Below, piece by piece: positions 1 to 9,730 of a DNA stretch of 56,958 nucleotides. The notes beneath the pieces are model-generated. The model did not search any database, was not told the DNA's origin, and saw only the letters and a list, made by a program, of their open reading frames with translations. Numbering within the stretch: the stretch's first letter is position 1; each line of letters begins with the position of its first letter. The position numbers were made by a program, and so were the translations under genes. The stretch lies in the NCBI GenBank assembly GCA_025352885.1, contig JANXRZ010000150.1, positions 1 to 56,958 of the forward strand, read 5' to 3'. The stretch is from Pseudomonadota bacterium. Lineage in GTDB: Bacteria; Pseudomonadota; Gammaproteobacteria; Burkholderiales; SG8-39.

Positions 1-10
1 AAAAAATCTG

Positions 11-85
11 TGGCTCCTCGACCTGGGATCGAACCAGGGACCTGCGGATTAACAGTCCGACGCTCTACCGCTGAGCTATCGAGGA
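11..85 (-). tRNA. tRNA-Asn (GTT)
   Basis: Read on the minus strand, a complete cloverleaf of 75 nt including an encoded CCA end. The acceptor stem TCCTCGA pairs with TCGAGGA, followed by discriminator G and CCA. The anticodon loop CTGTTAA carries GTT, so the tRNA reads asparagine codons. The T arm has the usual GGTTCGATCC. It lies just beyond the end of the aminotransferase gene and appears to have its own promoter. Confidence 0.97.
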
Positions 86-97
86 ATTGGGACCGGC

Positions 98-126
98 ATT
101 CTACAAAATTAGGCTTCGGCGGGCAA
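98..126 (-). promoter_or_regulatory. Sigma70-type promoter of tRNA-Asn
   Basis: On the minus strand TTGCCC (126-121) and TAGAAT (103-98) are separated by 17 bp. They match the consensus in 4/6 and 5/6 positions. The predicted start is a few bases before the mature tRNA 5' end at 85. Position and spacing fit a stable-RNA promoter; no transcript data are available. Confidence 0.6.
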
Positions 127-136
127 TCTCAAGCCT

Positions 137-1345
137 TTAGCCCTTGAGCACTTTCGCAATCGAATCGGCCGAATAGTCGATGTTCGCCATGTTGAGCGCC
201 GCGCAGCAGATCCGGCCGCTTTCGAGCGCGTAGACACCGAATTCCTCCCGCATGCGCACGACCTGCGGCTGGGTCAGCCCGGAATACGAAAACATGCCGT
301 TCTGCTTGAGGATGAAGCTGAAGTCGGCGCCCGGGACTCTCGAGTGGATCTTCTCCACCAGCAGGTGGCGCATGGCGCGGATGCGCTCGCGCATCTGGCC
401 GAGCTCTTTTTCCCAGAGCGTCCGCAACCCGGCATCCCCCAGTATCTTCGCGATTACGTGGCCACCGTGGGAAGGCGGGTTCGAATAGTTGGTGCGCACG
501 AGCCGCTTGATCTGGCTGAGCACGCGCGCGGCTTCGTCTTTGCTCTGTGTGGCGACGCTCATTGCGCCGGCGCGCTCGCCGTAGAGCGAGAAGGATTTCG
601 AGAACGAATTCGACACGAACACCGGGAGGCCCGCCTCGGCGAAGCGGCGCACGGCTGCGCCGTCGGCATCGATACCTTGACCAAAGCCCTGGTAGGCGAT
701 GTCCATGAAAGGCACCAGCCCACGCGAGCTGACGATCTCGAGGACGGACGTCCACTGGTTGGGCAACAGGTCGACGCCGGTCGGGTTGTGGCAGCAAGCG
801 TGCAGGACCACGATCGAGCCGGACGGAAGCTTGCGCAGGCCGGAGAGCATCGCATCGAAGTCCACGCCGTGCGACTTCGGGTCGTAATAGGGATAGGTAT
901 CCACCTTGAACCCGGCCTGTTCGAACAGCGCGCGGTGGTTTTCCCAGCTCGGATCGCTGATGTAGACGCCGGCATCGGGCGCCACGAGCTTGAGCAGGTC
1001 GGCGCCGACCTTGAGGCCTCCGGTGCCCCCCAGTGCCTGGGCAGTGACGATCCGGCCTTCCTTGACGCCCGAAGATTCGGCACCAAAGACGAGGGACTGC
1101 ACCGCCTTGTCGTAGGCGGGCAGGCCGTCGATCGGCAGGTAGCTGTGCGGGGCCGCCTGCTCGAGCATCAGGGCTTCCGCCTTTTTTACGCACTCGAGCA
1201 GCGGCACCTTGCCCGCTTCATCCGTGTAAACACCAATGCCCAAGTTGACCTTTTTGGGATTCTTGTCGGCGTTATAAGCCTCGGTCAGACCCAGGATCGG
1301 GTCGCGGGGCGCCAGTTCGGCGCGGGCAAGCACGGAAGAAGTCAT
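137..1345 (-). CDS. Class I aspartate/aromatic amino acid aminotransferase
   Basis: A 402-residue cytosolic PLP enzyme of fold type I that transfers the amino group between aspartate or aromatic amino acids and 2-oxoglutarate. The PLP-binding lysine is Lys250 in the motif SNSFSKSFSLYGERAG. The upstream HNPTG element (about 186-190) and a substrate-carboxylate arginine near the C-terminus (SGR) are present, and the length is normal for the AspC/TyrB family. The start at ATG 1345 gives the usual N-terminus. A minus-strand TAAAAT at 1378-1373 is a possible -10, but its -35 is poor. It is divergent from uvrB. Whether aspartate or tyrosine is the preferred substrate cannot be decided from sequence. 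Confidence 0.93.
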   Translation of the reverse strand: MTSSVLARAELAPRDPILGLTEAYNADKNPKKVNLGIGVYTDEAGKVPLLECVKKAEALMLEQAAPHSYLPIDGLPAYDKAVQSLVFGAESSGVKEGRIVTAQALGGTGGLKVGADLLKLVAPDAGVYISDPSWENHRALFEQAGFKVDTYPYYDPKSHGVDFDAMLSGLRKLPSGSIVVLHACCHNPTGVDLLPNQWTSVLEIVSSRGLVPFMDIAYQGFGQGIDADGAAVRRFAEAGLPVFVSNSFSKSFSLYGERAGAMSVATQSKDEAARVLSQIKRLVRTNYSNPPSHGGHVIAKILGDAGLRTLWEKELGQMRERIRAMRHLLVEKIHSRVPGADFSFILKQNGMFSYSGLTQPQVVRMREEFGVYALESGRICCAALNMANIDYSADSIAKVLKG

Positions 1346-1379
1346 GATCGTGAAGTGGATTTCGAGGCCGCCATTTTAG

Positions 1380-1393
1380 CGCGCTGCAGCGCG
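1380..1393. repeat. 14-bp perfect palindrome between divergent aminotransferase and uvrB
   Basis: CGCGCTGCAGCGCG is its own reverse complement and lies in the 105-bp divergent gap, directly upstream of the candidate aminotransferase -10 element (1373-1378). It could be an operator or chance in GC-rich DNA. No LexA-type box (CTGT-N8-ACAG) was found for uvrB in this gap. Confidence 0.4.
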
Positions 1394-1450
1394 AATCTGG
1401 CGCCGTGCTTGGGCTGCGTGGGACAATAGGCGTTTTTTCCGCACAGGACC

Positions 1451-3607
1451 ATGGCCAGCGTTCCAAGATCGGATCCAACAGCGAAGTCTGCAGCGATTCC
1501 CGCGGTGCCTGTGCCGCCGCACGTGGTCATCGACGGGGTAGCCGTCCCCTCCGAAGTGGTCGCGTACGAGCCGCGGACGGTCACCTATCCCGGAAGCCCC
1601 TTCAAGCTGAACCAGCCGTATCCGCCTGCGGGCGACCAGCCGAACGCAATCGCACAGCTGGTGGAAGGCATCAGCGACGGGCTGGCTTTCCAGACCCTGC
1701 TGGGCGTTACAGGATCCGGCAAAACCTATACCGCCGCGAACGTAATCGCCCAGCTCGGACGCCCGGCGATGGTGCTCGCGCCAAACAAGACCCTGGCTGC
1801 CCAGTTGTATTCCGAGATGCGCGAATTCTTTCCCGAAAACGCGGTGGAATATTTCGTCTCTTATTACGACTACTACCAGCCCGAGGCGTACGTGCCTTCG
1901 CGCGATCTCTTCATCGAGAAGGATTCCTCGATCAACGAGCACATCGAGCAAATGCGCCTGTCGGCAACCAAGTCGCTGATGGAAAGGCGGGACGTCGTCA
2001 TCGTCGCGACAGTCTCGGCGATCTACGGCATCGGCGACCCGTCCGAGTACCACAACATGATCCTGCACCTTCGGACGGGAGAGAAATATTCGCAGCGCGA
2101 CGTGATCCAGCGGCTGGCCACGATGCAGTACGACCGTAACGAAATGGATTTCCGGCGGGGGACGTTTCGGGTGCGAGGGGACGTGATCGATGTCTTCCCG
2201 GCCGAGCACGCCGAGCATGCGGTGCGCATTTCGCTTTTCGATGACGAGGTCGAGTCGCTCACGCTCTTCGATCCTCTCACCGGGCATACCTTGCACAGCT
2301 TGTCGCGCTTCACGGTGTACCCGTCGAGCCATTACGTAACGCCGCGGGCTACGACCCTGCGCGCGGTCGACGCGATCAAGATCGAACTGGCCGAGCGCAT
2401 CAAGTTTTTCCTCGACGCAACGCGTCTCGTGGAGGCGCAAAGGATCGAGCAGCGCACGCGATTCGACCTCGAGATGCTGAACGAGCTCGGGTTCTGCAAG
2501 GGCATCGAAAACTATTCCCGGCACCTGTCCGGGCGAAAGCCGGGCGAGCCGCCGCCCACGCTGATCGACTACCTGCCGAGCGACGCGCTCATGTTCATCG
2601 ACGAGAGCCACGTGACGATCGGGCAGCTCGGCGGAATGTACAAAGGAGACCGCTCGCGGAAGGAAAACCTGGTCGAGTACGGCTTTCGGCTGCCAAGCGC
2701 CCTCGATAACCGCCCGCTGCGCTTCGATGAATTCGAGAAAGTCGTCAGGCAGACGGTCTTCGTTTCTGCCACGCCGGCCAATTACGAGAAGGCGAACTCC
2801 GGCCAGGTCGTCGAGCAGCTGGTGCGGCCGACGGGCCTGGTCGATCCGCAGGTGGAGGTTCGCCCCGCGGTAAACCAGGTGGATGACGTCCTGACCGAAC
2901 TCAACTTGCGCGTGAAGCTGAACGAGCGCGTCCTCATTACGACGCTCACCAAGCGGATGGCCGAGGACCTCACCGAGTACCTGGCCGATCATGGGGTGAA
3001 GGTGCGCTACCTGCATTCGGAAATCGACACAGTCGAGCGCGTGGAAATCATCCGCGACCTGCGTCTGGGCGAATTCGACGTGCTGGTCGGCATCAATCTG
3101 CTGAGGGAAGGGCTCGACCTCCCCGAGGTGTCGCTCGTTGCAATCCTCGACGCGGACAAGGAAGGCTTCCTGCGTTCAGAGCGCTCGCTCATCCAGACCA
3201 TAGGGCGCGCTGCAAGGCACCTGAACGGCAAAGCCATCCTTTATGCCGACCGGATCACCGATTCGATGAAAGCGGCGATGGGAGAGACGGATCGCAGGCG
3301 CACCAAGCAGGTCGCCTACAACCTCGAGCACGGGATCGAACCAAAGGGGATCTCGAAGCGCATCCGCGACCTGATCGACGGGGTATACGACGCCGACGAA
3401 GCGCAAGCCATCCAACGGGCCGCGCGTGACGACGCGCGCTACGAGCGCATGAGCGAAAAAGAGCTTGCGCGCGAGATCAAGCGGCTCGAGAAGGAAATGG
3501 TCCAGCACGCGCGCAATCTCGAATTCGAGAAAGCCGCCGAGGCAAGGGACCAGCTCCACGAACTGCGCAAGCGCGTATTCGGCGTGGAGCTGGCTCCGGG
3601 CGAGTAG
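1451..3607 (+). CDS. uvrB: UvrABC excision nuclease subunit B
   Basis: UvrB is the damage-verifying helicase-like subunit of nucleotide excision repair; it is loaded by UvrA and recruits UvrC. The 718-residue product has Walker A GVTGSGKT at about 85-92 and the beta-hairpin region [15 protein letters not shown] that inserts between DNA strands. It also has the DESH helicase motif, the C-terminal helicase motifs (GRAARHLNG) and a terminal UVR domain that contacts UvrC. The conserved family sequence begins near residue 50 ([14 protein letters not shown]), so there is an N-terminal extension of roughly 48 residues; a downstream GTG start is possible. It converges on rne with a 26-bp gap. uvrC lies elsewhere in this window at 28311. 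Confidence 0.98.
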   Translation: MASVPRSDPTAKSAAIPAVPVPPHVVIDGVAVPSEVVAYEPRTVTYPGSPFKLNQPYPPAGDQPNAIAQLVEGISDGLAFQTLLGVTGSGKTYTAANVIAQLGRPAMVLAPNKTLAAQLYSEMREFFPENAVEYFVSYYDYYQPEAYVPSRDLFIEKDSSINEHIEQMRLSATKSLMERRDVVIVATVSAIYGIGDPSEYHNMILHLRTGEKYSQRDVIQRLATMQYDRNEMDFRRGTFRVRGDVIDVFPAEHAEHAVRISLFDDEVESLTLFDPLTGHTLHSLSRFTVYPSSHYVTPRATTLRAVDAIKIELAERIKFFLDATRLVEAQRIEQRTRFDLEMLNELGFCKGIENYSRHLSGRKPGEPPPTLIDYLPSDALMFIDESHVTIGQLGGMYKGDRSRKENLVEYGFRLPSALDNRPLRFDEFEKVVRQTVFVSATPANYEKANSGQVVEQLVRPTGLVDPQVEVRPAVNQVDDVLTELNLRVKLNERVLITTLTKRMAEDLTEYLADHGVKVRYLHSEIDTVERVEIIRDLRLGEFDVLVGINLLREGLDLPEVSLVAILDADKEGFLRSERSLIQTIGRAARHLNGKAILYADRITDSMKAAMGETDRRRTKQVAYNLEHGIEPKGISKRIRDLIDGVYDADEAQAIQRAARDDARYERMSEKELAREIKRLEKEMVQHARNLEFEKAAEARDQLHELRKRVFGVELAPGE

Positions 3608-3633
3608 GGTACCGCTACCTGGCTGCTGCGGCC

Positions 3634-6486
3634 TTAGTTCTTGGTCTCGACCTGCATGAGTTCCGACGGCGCCGCCTGCTTCTGGCGTTCGCGACGCGGC
3701 CTGCCGAGTTGGACCCGCTCTTCCTCGAGCTGGTAGGACTTGGACCTCGTGGGGTCTGTCTCAATCATGACGAGACCGGAGCTGGATAACAACGCCTTCG
3801 GGTCGGCCGGTGGGGCGGGCGGAGCAGTTGGCGCGACTTCTTGCTTAACCGGCTCGGGCTCGCGCGTTGTCGCCACGCTTGCGGGTGCCGGTGCCGGCGA
3901 GGGCGGCTCTGCGACGAAAGCTTGAACAACCGGTTCGGGGATCGGCCGCTGCTCCTGCCTCGCTTCAGTTGGCGCGCTGTCCGCTTGTTGCTGGTGCGGG
4001 GCCGGCATTGAGACCTCGACCGTCGCCGCCACTGGCGCTTCTGCGACCGCTGTCACAACCGGCTGCTGACCCTGGAAATTTTCAGGGGCCGGGCTGGCAA
4101 CGGCTGCGGTGTCGGCGTGCTGGTCAGTCGGCGTGCCTTCTCGAGGACCGCGATCACGGCCGCCCCTGCGATTGCGTCGACCTCTGCGTTCACCGTCTTC
4201 ACCTGCCTGCTGGGGCGGTCTCGGTTCGCGCGGCGGCTGGTCGGCACGCGGCTCGCGTGGTTCGCGGGGCTCGCGCGGCGGGCGGCCTTGCTGCTGATCG
4301 CGCCGTTGCTGGTCCATGTCGCGCCTCGCGCCTTGGCGGTCGCCACTGGCTCTCTCACCGCCCGCGCGTTCGCCTGCGGGCCGCTCTCCACCCGGGCGCT
4401 CTTCACGTTGACCGTCCGGACGCGGCTCGCGCGGCGGACGATCGCCACGGGGACCACGCTGCTGGTCAGCGCGGCGTCCATCCGGGCCTTGCGGTCTGTC
4501 ATCCCTGCCGCCCTGACGTGGACGGCCATCGCGGCCCCGTTCCCGACCGCCTGAGCGCTCTGCGCGATCGCCACGGTGCTGTTCCCTGCGAGCCGAGGGC
4601 TGAACTGCCGACTGCGGGGTCGCGGCAGCAGCAGCAGCGGTCGTTGCCGGGCGCGCGGGCTGGACATCTTCCTGCTTGAACCAGCCGAAGATGCGGCCAA
4701 TGATGCCGGGCCGTCCGGAGTCCACAGGCTGCGCGGGTGCTTGCATGACGGGCGGCTCCGGACGACGAGCCGGAGCCCGTGATTCGCGGTCGTGCCTCGG
4801 GGGCCTTGCCGCAGCTTGCTCTTCCGGCGTGCGCTCCGGAACGTTGGGCGCCGGCTGGTCCGGAACGATCGCCTTGACTGCAGCTTCCTGCCGCGGCTTG
4901 GGTGCTTCCGCAGCGGCGGCGGCTTCTTTTTCCTCGTCCGGCTCCTGAACCATCTCGAAGCTGGCCGGGACGTGGTCCATCTCGTTCAGCTCGTCATGCC
5001 GCAGGCGGTTGACGGAGTAATGCGGCGTCTCGAGGTGGATGTTCGGGATCAGGAGGATGTTGACCTTGAGGCGCGTCTCGAGCTTCTGGATCTCGCTGCG
5101 CTTTTCGTTCAGGAGGAAAGTGGCGACATCGACCGGCACCTGGACATGTACCGCGCCGGTGTTTTCCTTCATTGCTTCCTCCTGCAGGATGCGCAGGACG
5201 TGGAGGGCGGTCGACTCGATGCCACGGATGTGGCCTGTGCCGCTGCACCGGGGGCAGGTGATGTGGCTCGACTCGCCCAGCGAAGGCTGCAGGCGCTGGC
5301 GGGAAAGCTCCAGCAGTCCGAATCGCGAAATCTTGCCGGTCTGGACGCGGGCCCGGTCGTAATGCAGGGCTTCGCGCAGGCGGTTCTCGACTTCCCGCTG
5401 GTTCTTCTGGGACTCCATGTCGATGAAGTCGATGACGATCAAGCCGCCCAGGTCGCGCAGGCGCAACTGGCGGGCGACTTCATCAGCGGCTTCGAGGTTT
5501 GTTCGCGTCGCGGTTTCCTCGATGTCGTGGCCCTTGGTCGCGCGGGCCGAGTTGACGTCGATCGAAACTAGGGCTTCGGTGTGATCGATGACCACCGCGC
5601 CGCCCGAGGGCAGGCTGACCTGCCGCGAGAAGGCGGACTCGATCTGGTGCTCAATCTGGAAGCGCGAAAAGAGCGGAACGTCGTCCCGGTAGAGCTTGAC
5701 CTTGTGCACGTTGCCGGGCATCACGGTCTGCATGAACGCCTGCGCCTGCTCGTAGATTTCCTCGGTGTCGATGAGGATTTCCCCGATGTCGGGCTGGAAA
5801 TAGTCGCGAATCGCGCGAATCACCAGGCTCGACTCGAGGTAGATCAGGAAGGGCTTGGGTCGGTAGCGGCCGTCTTCGGCCGGCGTGCGGTCGTTGGCCG
5901 CCTGCTCGATGGCGCCCCAAAGCTGCATGAGGTAGCCCATATCCCACTTGAGTTCCTCGATCGTGCGACCGATGCCGGCCGTACGCGCGATTACGCTCAT
6001 CCCGTGCGGCACTTCGAGCTGGTCGATCAGCGCGCGGAGTTCATCCCGGTCCTCGCCCTCGACGCGGCGCGAAACGCCGCCGCCGCGGGGGTTGTTCGGC
6101 ATGAGGACGAGGTATCGTCCGGCCAGGCTGATGAAGGTGGTGAGGGCCGCGCCCTTGTTGCCGCGCTCGTCCTTTTCGATCTGGACGATGAGTTCCTGGC
6201 CTTCCTTGAGCGCATCCTGGATGCGCGCCCGGCCGACTTCAGCTGATTCCTTGAAGTAGCTCTTGGCGACTTCCTTGAAAGGCAGGAAGCCGTGCCTTTC
6301 CTCGCCGTAATCGACGAAGGCGGCCTCGAGGCTGGGTTCGATCCGGGTGATGACACCCTTGTAGATGTTGCTCTTGCGTTGTTCCCTTGCTGCAGATTCG
6401 ATGTCGAGGTCGATGAGCTTTTGGCCATCGACGATGGCGACGCGCAATTCTTCCTGCTGCGTCGCGTTGAATAACATGCGCTTCAC
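3634..6486 (-). CDS. rne: Ribonuclease E
   Basis: The essential endoribonuclease that starts mRNA decay and processes rRNA and tRNA. The product is 950 residues. The N-terminal half has the S1 RNA-binding domain and the DNase I-like catalytic core, with the metal-binding aspartates in SIDVNSA (Asp310) and IVIDFIDM (Asp353). The zinc-link CPRC is at 411-414. From about residue 510 the protein becomes a low-complexity Arg/Pro/Gln/Glu-rich tail with many PPREPR-like units. This is the usual disordered scaffold for degradosome partners, and its sequence is not conserved. A C-terminal tail this long argues for RNase E rather than RNase G. It is divergent from rluC across a long leader, as in E. 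coli. Confidence 0.97.
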   Translation of the reverse strand: MKRMLFNATQQEELRVAIVDGQKLIDLDIESAAREQRKSNIYKGVITRIEPSLEAAFVDYGEERHGFLPFKEVAKSYFKESAEVGRARIQDALKEGQELIVQIEKDERGNKGAALTTFISLAGRYLVLMPNNPRGGGVSRRVEGEDRDELRALIDQLEVPHGMSVIARTAGIGRTIEELKWDMGYLMQLWGAIEQAANDRTPAEDGRYRPKPFLIYLESSLVIRAIRDYFQPDIGEILIDTEEIYEQAQAFMQTVMPGNVHKVKLYRDDVPLFSRFQIEHQIESAFSRQVSLPSGGAVVIDHTEALVSIDVNSARATKGHDIEETATRTNLEAADEVARQLRLRDLGGLIVIDFIDMESQKNQREVENRLREALHYDRARVQTGKISRFGLLELSRQRLQPSLGESSHITCPRCSGTGHIRGIESTALHVLRILQEEAMKENTGAVHVQVPVDVATFLLNEKRSEIQKLETRLKVNILLIPNIHLETPHYSVNRLRHDELNEMDHVPASFEMVQEPDEEKEAAAAAEAPKPRQEAAVKAIVPDQPAPNVPERTPEEQAAARPPRHDRESRAPARRPEPPVMQAPAQPVDSGRPGIIGRIFGWFKQEDVQPARPATTAAAAAATPQSAVQPSARREQHRGDRAERSGGRERGRDGRPRQGGRDDRPQGPDGRRADQQRGPRGDRPPREPRPDGQREERPGGERPAGERAGGERASGDRQGARRDMDQQRRDQQQGRPPREPREPREPRADQPPREPRPPQQAGEDGERRGRRNRRGGRDRGPREGTPTDQHADTAAVASPAPENFQGQQPVVTAVAEAPVAATVEVSMPAPHQQQADSAPTEARQEQRPIPEPVVQAFVAEPPSPAPAPASVATTREPEPVKQEVAPTAPPAPPADPKALLSSSGLVMIETDPTRSKSYQLEEERVQLGRPRRERQKQAAPSELMQVETKN

Positions 6487-6854
6487 TTGTTCTTCTCCTG
6501 CGCGGCGAGGAGAGTCCGTGAACCGACGGTCAGCGTTTCGTTAGCTCTTTATTAAGCTTTGATTGCCTATTTCGAAGATTAGACAGTGTCGTCGTAGTGA
6601 ACGAAATACCGGCGGGAAGCCGGGATCGTGGCGCTCCGCTCCTTTGCGGGGCGCGGCGAGGTTCCTGAGGTCAGACTCTCTGTTTGCGCTTTCAAGTACT
6701 ATCGCTACTTCCGGTGAGCGAATTTGACCAGTTGCTCCGGGCCCGGCAACGGCCGGGCAGGAGGCGGGTAAATGGTCCCGGACTCGGCGGATCGCCGGCC
6801 GACTTCTTCGGACCGTGCCTCGCAACTCAAAGCAAGCGGCCAATTATATGCAAA
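6487..6854. promoter_or_regulatory. Long rne-rluC divergent intergenic region with two hairpins
   Basis: A 368-bp gap without a convincing gene. In E. coli the rne 5' leader is several hundred nt long and folds into hairpins through which RNase E autoregulates its mRNA; a similar role is inferred here from position and length. Two stems are visible. GCGCTCCGC/GCGGGGCGC at 6631-6639/6646-6654 has a 6-nt loop and one T-G mismatch. GCCCGGC/GCCGGGC at 6741-6747/6752-6758 is perfect, with the loop AACG. No good sigma70 promoter was found for either gene. An open frame extends upstream of rluC to 6684, but it reads through the hairpin and resembles no family sequence. Confidence 0.45.
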
Positions 6855-7796
6855 ATGAACGAGTTAAGTAAAGCTCGGGCGACGCTGCTTGAAGTGGACG
6901 AAGAAAGCGTCGACCAGCGAATCGACAATTTCCTGATCCGGCGCCTCAAGGGCGTCCCGAAGAGCCACGTTTACCGGATCCTGCGAAGCGGCGAAGTCCG
7001 GGTCAACAGCGGGCGGATCAAGCAGGACTACCGGCTGCAGCCGGGCGACAAGGTGCGCGTCCCACCGGTCCGCATCGCGACCCGGGAAGAAAGGCCGCCG
7101 GCGCGCCCCCTGGGCTTGCCGGTTGTGTTTGAGGATGACGCCTTGATTGTCATCGACAAGCCTTCGGGCGTCGCGGTACACGGAGGCAGCGGCATCAGCT
7201 TCGGGGTCATCGAATCGCTGAGGGCAGAGCGGCCCAAGGCGAAGTTTCTCGAATTGGCCCACCGGCTGGACCGCGACACTTCCGGCCTCCTCCTGGTGGG
7301 GAAGAAGCGAAGCGCGCTGGTCGAGCTTCACCGAATGCTGAGGGAAGGCGAAATTCGTAAGGAGTACAGGGCAATCCTCAAAGGACGGTGGAAAGGGGGG
7401 GCGCGCAAAGTCGACGTCCCTTTGCACAAATACGTAACGCCAGGTGGTGAGCGCCGTGTCAGCGCGAGGGAGGGTGGGGCGAGGGCTGTAACCCATTTCA
7501 CGCCAGTTGCCATCGGCGATTCGGCAAGCATGGTCGAAGCCCGGCTGCTGACCGGAAGGACGCACCAGATCAGGGTGCACGCCGCCCACATCGGCCACCC
7601 TATCCTCGGCGATGACAAATATGGCGATTTCGACCTGAATCGGGCCTTGGTGAAGAAAGGCGTCCGCCGGCTCTTCCTCCATGCCCAGAAGCTATCATTG
7701 CGCCACCCGCTGTCGGGCGCCGACCTCGCTTTCGAGTCGCCCTTGCCTCACGACATGCTCCACTTCTGTAAATACAATTTCCATGACCAGCCCTGA
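6855..7796 (+). CDS. rluC: 23S rRNA pseudouridine synthase RluC
   Basis: Converts uridines of 23S rRNA to pseudouridine. The 313-residue product has an N-terminal S4 RNA-binding domain (about 18-75) and the RluA-type catalytic domain. The catalytic aspartate is Asp139 in HRLDRDTSG, and the RTHQIRVH motif follows. ATG 6855 is chosen because family similarity begins there; the sequence ahead of it looks non-coding. RluC rather than RluD is inferred mainly from the divergent position next to rne. The next gene starts inside its 3' end (14-bp overlap), so a HAD phosphatase, a Rieske protein and SppA follow in one apparent operon. Confidence 0.94.
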   Translation: MNELSKARATLLEVDEESVDQRIDNFLIRRLKGVPKSHVYRILRSGEVRVNSGRIKQDYRLQPGDKVRVPPVRIATREERPPARPLGLPVVFEDDALIVIDKPSGVAVHGGSGISFGVIESLRAERPKAKFLELAHRLDRDTSGLLLVGKKRSALVELHRMLREGEIRKEYRAILKGRWKGGARKVDVPLHKYVTPGGERRVSAREGGARAVTHFTPVAIGDSASMVEARLLTGRTHQIRVHAAHIGHPILGDDKYGDFDLNRALVKKGVRRLFLHAQKLSLRHPLSGADLAFESPLPHDMLHFCKYNFHDQP

Positions 7797-8448
7797 AGCA
7801 CGGTATCCGCTGATCGTCTTCGACTGGGACGGCACGCTTATGGATTCGGCCGGCGGCATTGTGGCGTGCATCCAGGAGGCGAGCCGCGAGATGGGATTGC
7901 CCGTGCCATCGCGGGAACGGGCGAGCCATGTAATTGGGCTGGGTCTCATGGATTCGCTGCGCTTCGCTGTCCCGGATCTCCCCGAAAGCGGCTACGCGCG
8001 CTTCGCCGAGTTGTACCGCGAGCAGTTCACCGCCAGGCAGGGCGCGATGACGCTGTTTCCCGGGGTGCGTGAACTGCTCGAATCGCTTTGCTCCAAAGGC
8101 TACCGGCTGGCGATTGCAACGGGCAAGAGCCGTCGCGGACTGGATCGCGCGCTCGCGGATTCGGGACTCGGGGCTTGCATTACCGCTTCGCGCTGCGCCG
8201 ATGAGACCAACCCGAAACCGCATCCGGCAATGCTCAACGAGCTGATGGCCGAACTGGGCCACGCACCCCACGAGCTGCTCATGATCGGCGATACCTCACA
8301 CGACCTGGACATGGCTTCGAGCGCTCTAGTGGATGCGGTCGCAGTTACATATGGTGCTCATCCCGAAGACCAGCTAAGGGCCAGGAAACCGAAAGGCATT
8401 GTGGCAAGTGTTGAGGAACTGGACGCATGGCTGACGGCGCACGCGTAA
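7783..8448 (+). CDS. HAD-IA family hydrolase, phosphoglycolate phosphatase-like
   Basis: A 221-residue haloacid dehalogenase-superfamily phosphatase. Motif I is DWDGT with nucleophile Asp14 and general acid Asp16. Motif II is the Thr in AIATGKS, motif III the Lys in NPKPHP, and motif IV is GDTSHD. A helical cap sits between motifs I and II, as in Gph and PpaX. The substrate is unknown; phosphoglycolate or pyrophosphate are family precedents. ATG 7783 lies inside the rluC 3' end. A TACAAT hexamer at 7773-7778 lies 4 nt before the ATG and might be an internal promoter. Confidence 0.85.
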   Translation: MTSPEARYPLIVFDWDGTLMDSAGGIVACIQEASREMGLPVPSRERASHVIGLGLMDSLRFAVPDLPESGYARFAELYREQFTARQGAMTLFPGVRELLESLCSKGYRLAIATGKSRRGLDRALADSGLGACITASRCADETNPKPHPAMLNELMAELGHAPHELLMIGDTSHDLDMASSALVDAVAVTYGAHPEDQLRARKPKGIVASVEELDAWLTAHA

Positions 8449-8783
8449 TTTGCCGCTCGGACGAGCTTGACGAGGCGGGGCAGGGTGTGCGTTTCGAAGT
8501 CGAGTTCCGAGGCGAACGCGCCTCTGCTTTTGTCGTGCGGTACGAAGGCCACCCGCATGCCTACTTGAACCGGTGCTCGCACGTGGCCATGGAGCTCGAC
8601 TGGCAGCCCGGCGCGTTTTTCGATCTGGAAAGGCGCGATTTGATATGCTCGACTCACGGAGCGGCGTACTCCGCCTCCAGCGGAAAATGCCGTGGCGGCC
8701 CTTGTGCCGGCCGACCCCTGATCAAACTGGCCGTCGAGGATCGCGACGGCTTCATCGTGCTGAAGGAAACATCGAATGGCTGA
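8427..8783 (+). CDS. Rieske [2Fe-2S] ferredoxin-like protein
   Basis: A 118-residue single-domain Rieske protein. The cluster ligands are Cys50-X-His52 and Cys74-X2-His77, the latter in ICSTHGA, which is the canonical CxH/CxxH pair. No membrane anchor or signal peptide is seen, so it should be a cytosolic electron carrier or a component of an oxygenase. It overlaps the phosphatase by 22 bp and sppA by 8 bp. No oxygenase or reductase gene is adjacent, so its redox partner is unknown. Confidence 0.88.
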   Translation: MADGARVICRSDELDEAGQGVRFEVEFRGERASAFVVRYEGHPHAYLNRCSHVAMELDWQPGAFFDLERRDLICSTHGAAYSASSGKCRGGPCAGRPLIKLAVEDRDGFIVLKETSNG

Positions 8784-9723
8784 GAACGGCGGGCAATGGG
8801 AACGCGAAGTGCTCGAGAAACTCGCAATTGCGGGCATCCGCGAGCAACGCGCCGCGCGCCGCTGGGGCATTTTCTTCAAGCTGCTCGCATTTGCCTACGT
8901 AACGGGAATCCTGCTGTTCGCCATCGACTGGCAAAAAGCAGACGGCATCACGGACGGCAAGCACACTGCGTTGGTCGAGGTGAGCGGCATCATCGCGCCG
9001 GGAACCGATTCGAGCGCCGAGCGCATCAACACCGCGTTGCAGGCGGCATTCAAGGATACGAAAACACAGGGCGTTGTTGTCCGCATCAACAGCCCCGGCG
9101 GCAGCCCGGTGCAGTCCCAGAACATCTATGACGAGATGCGCCGCCTGAGGGCCAAATATCCCAACATCCCGCTGTACGTGGTGGTTGAAGACTTGTGCGC
9201 ATCGGGCGGGTATTTCATCGCTGTCGGCGCGGACAGGATCTTCGTGAACAAGTCGAGCCTGGTCGGGTCGATCGGCGTGCGAATGGACAGCTGGGGCGTG
9301 ACAGGGCTGATGGACAAGCTGGGCATCGAGCGTCGCCTCCTGACGGCGGGCGAAAACAAGGGGTTCCTCGATCCTTTCCTGCCGGTCGACGAAAAACAGA
9401 AACAGCATGCCTTGGCGATGCTGGCCGATATCCACCAGCAATTCATCAGCGTCGTACGCGAAGGCCGCGGCAAGCGGCTAAAGGAAACGCCGGAAATCTT
9501 CAGCGGCCTGATCTGGACGGGACAGAAAAGCATTGAGCTCGGCCTTGCGGACGGGTTTGGAAGCCTCGACTACGTTGCCCGTGAAGTGATCAAGGCGGAA
9601 GACATCGTTGACTATTCGCAAAAGGAAAACATCGCCGAGAAATTCGCGCGCCGCCTTGGCGCAGGGGCGGCCGGCGCGCTTGCGGAGTTCGCGGTGCGTT
9701 ACTCCCCGACGCTCATGCGCTGA
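8776..9723 (+). CDS. sppA: S49 family signal peptide peptidase SppA
   Basis: An inner-membrane serine protease that degrades cleaved signal peptides. It has 315 residues, the short single-domain form of the family. One membrane segment (about 31-50) follows a charged N-terminus. Nucleophile Ser143 lies in CASGGYF and the general base is Lys195 in ENKGFLDPF. The 52-residue separation equals that of the Ser/Lys dyad in Bacillus SppA, as I recall it. It has a good ribosome-binding site (aaggaaac) and is the last gene of the rluC operon, converging on maf. Confidence 0.93.
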   Translation: MAENGGQWEREVLEKLAIAGIREQRAARRWGIFFKLLAFAYVTGILLFAIDWQKADGITDGKHTALVEVSGIIAPGTDSSAERINTALQAAFKDTKTQGVVVRINSPGGSPVQSQNIYDEMRRLRAKYPNIPLYVVVEDLCASGGYFIAVGADRIFVNKSSLVGSIGVRMDSWGVTGLMDKLGIERRLLTAGENKGFLDPFLPVDEKQKQHALAMLADIHQQFISVVREGRGKRLKETPEIFSGLIWTGQKSIELGLADGFGSLDYVAREVIKAEDIVDYSQKENIAEKFARRLGAGAAGALAEFAVRYSPTLMR

Positions 9724-9730
9724 GCCCGTG

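Noticed and set aside
1346..1450. LexA (SOS) box upstream of uvrB
   Set aside because: No CTGT-N8-ACAG pattern was found in the divergent gap.
1376..3016. Long open frame on the minus strand across uvrB
   Set aside because: It mirrors the GC-rich codon pattern of uvrB, has no recognisable domain, and uvrB is certain.
4100..4560. Tandem repeat or CRISPR-like array
   Set aside because: The repetitive GCGGCTCGCG-type DNA encodes the Arg/Pro-rich RNase E tail; units are irregular and there are no spacers.
6684..6854. Upstream extension of RluC by 57 residues
   Set aside because: The extra sequence passes through a perfect hairpin and has no similarity to pseudouridine synthases.
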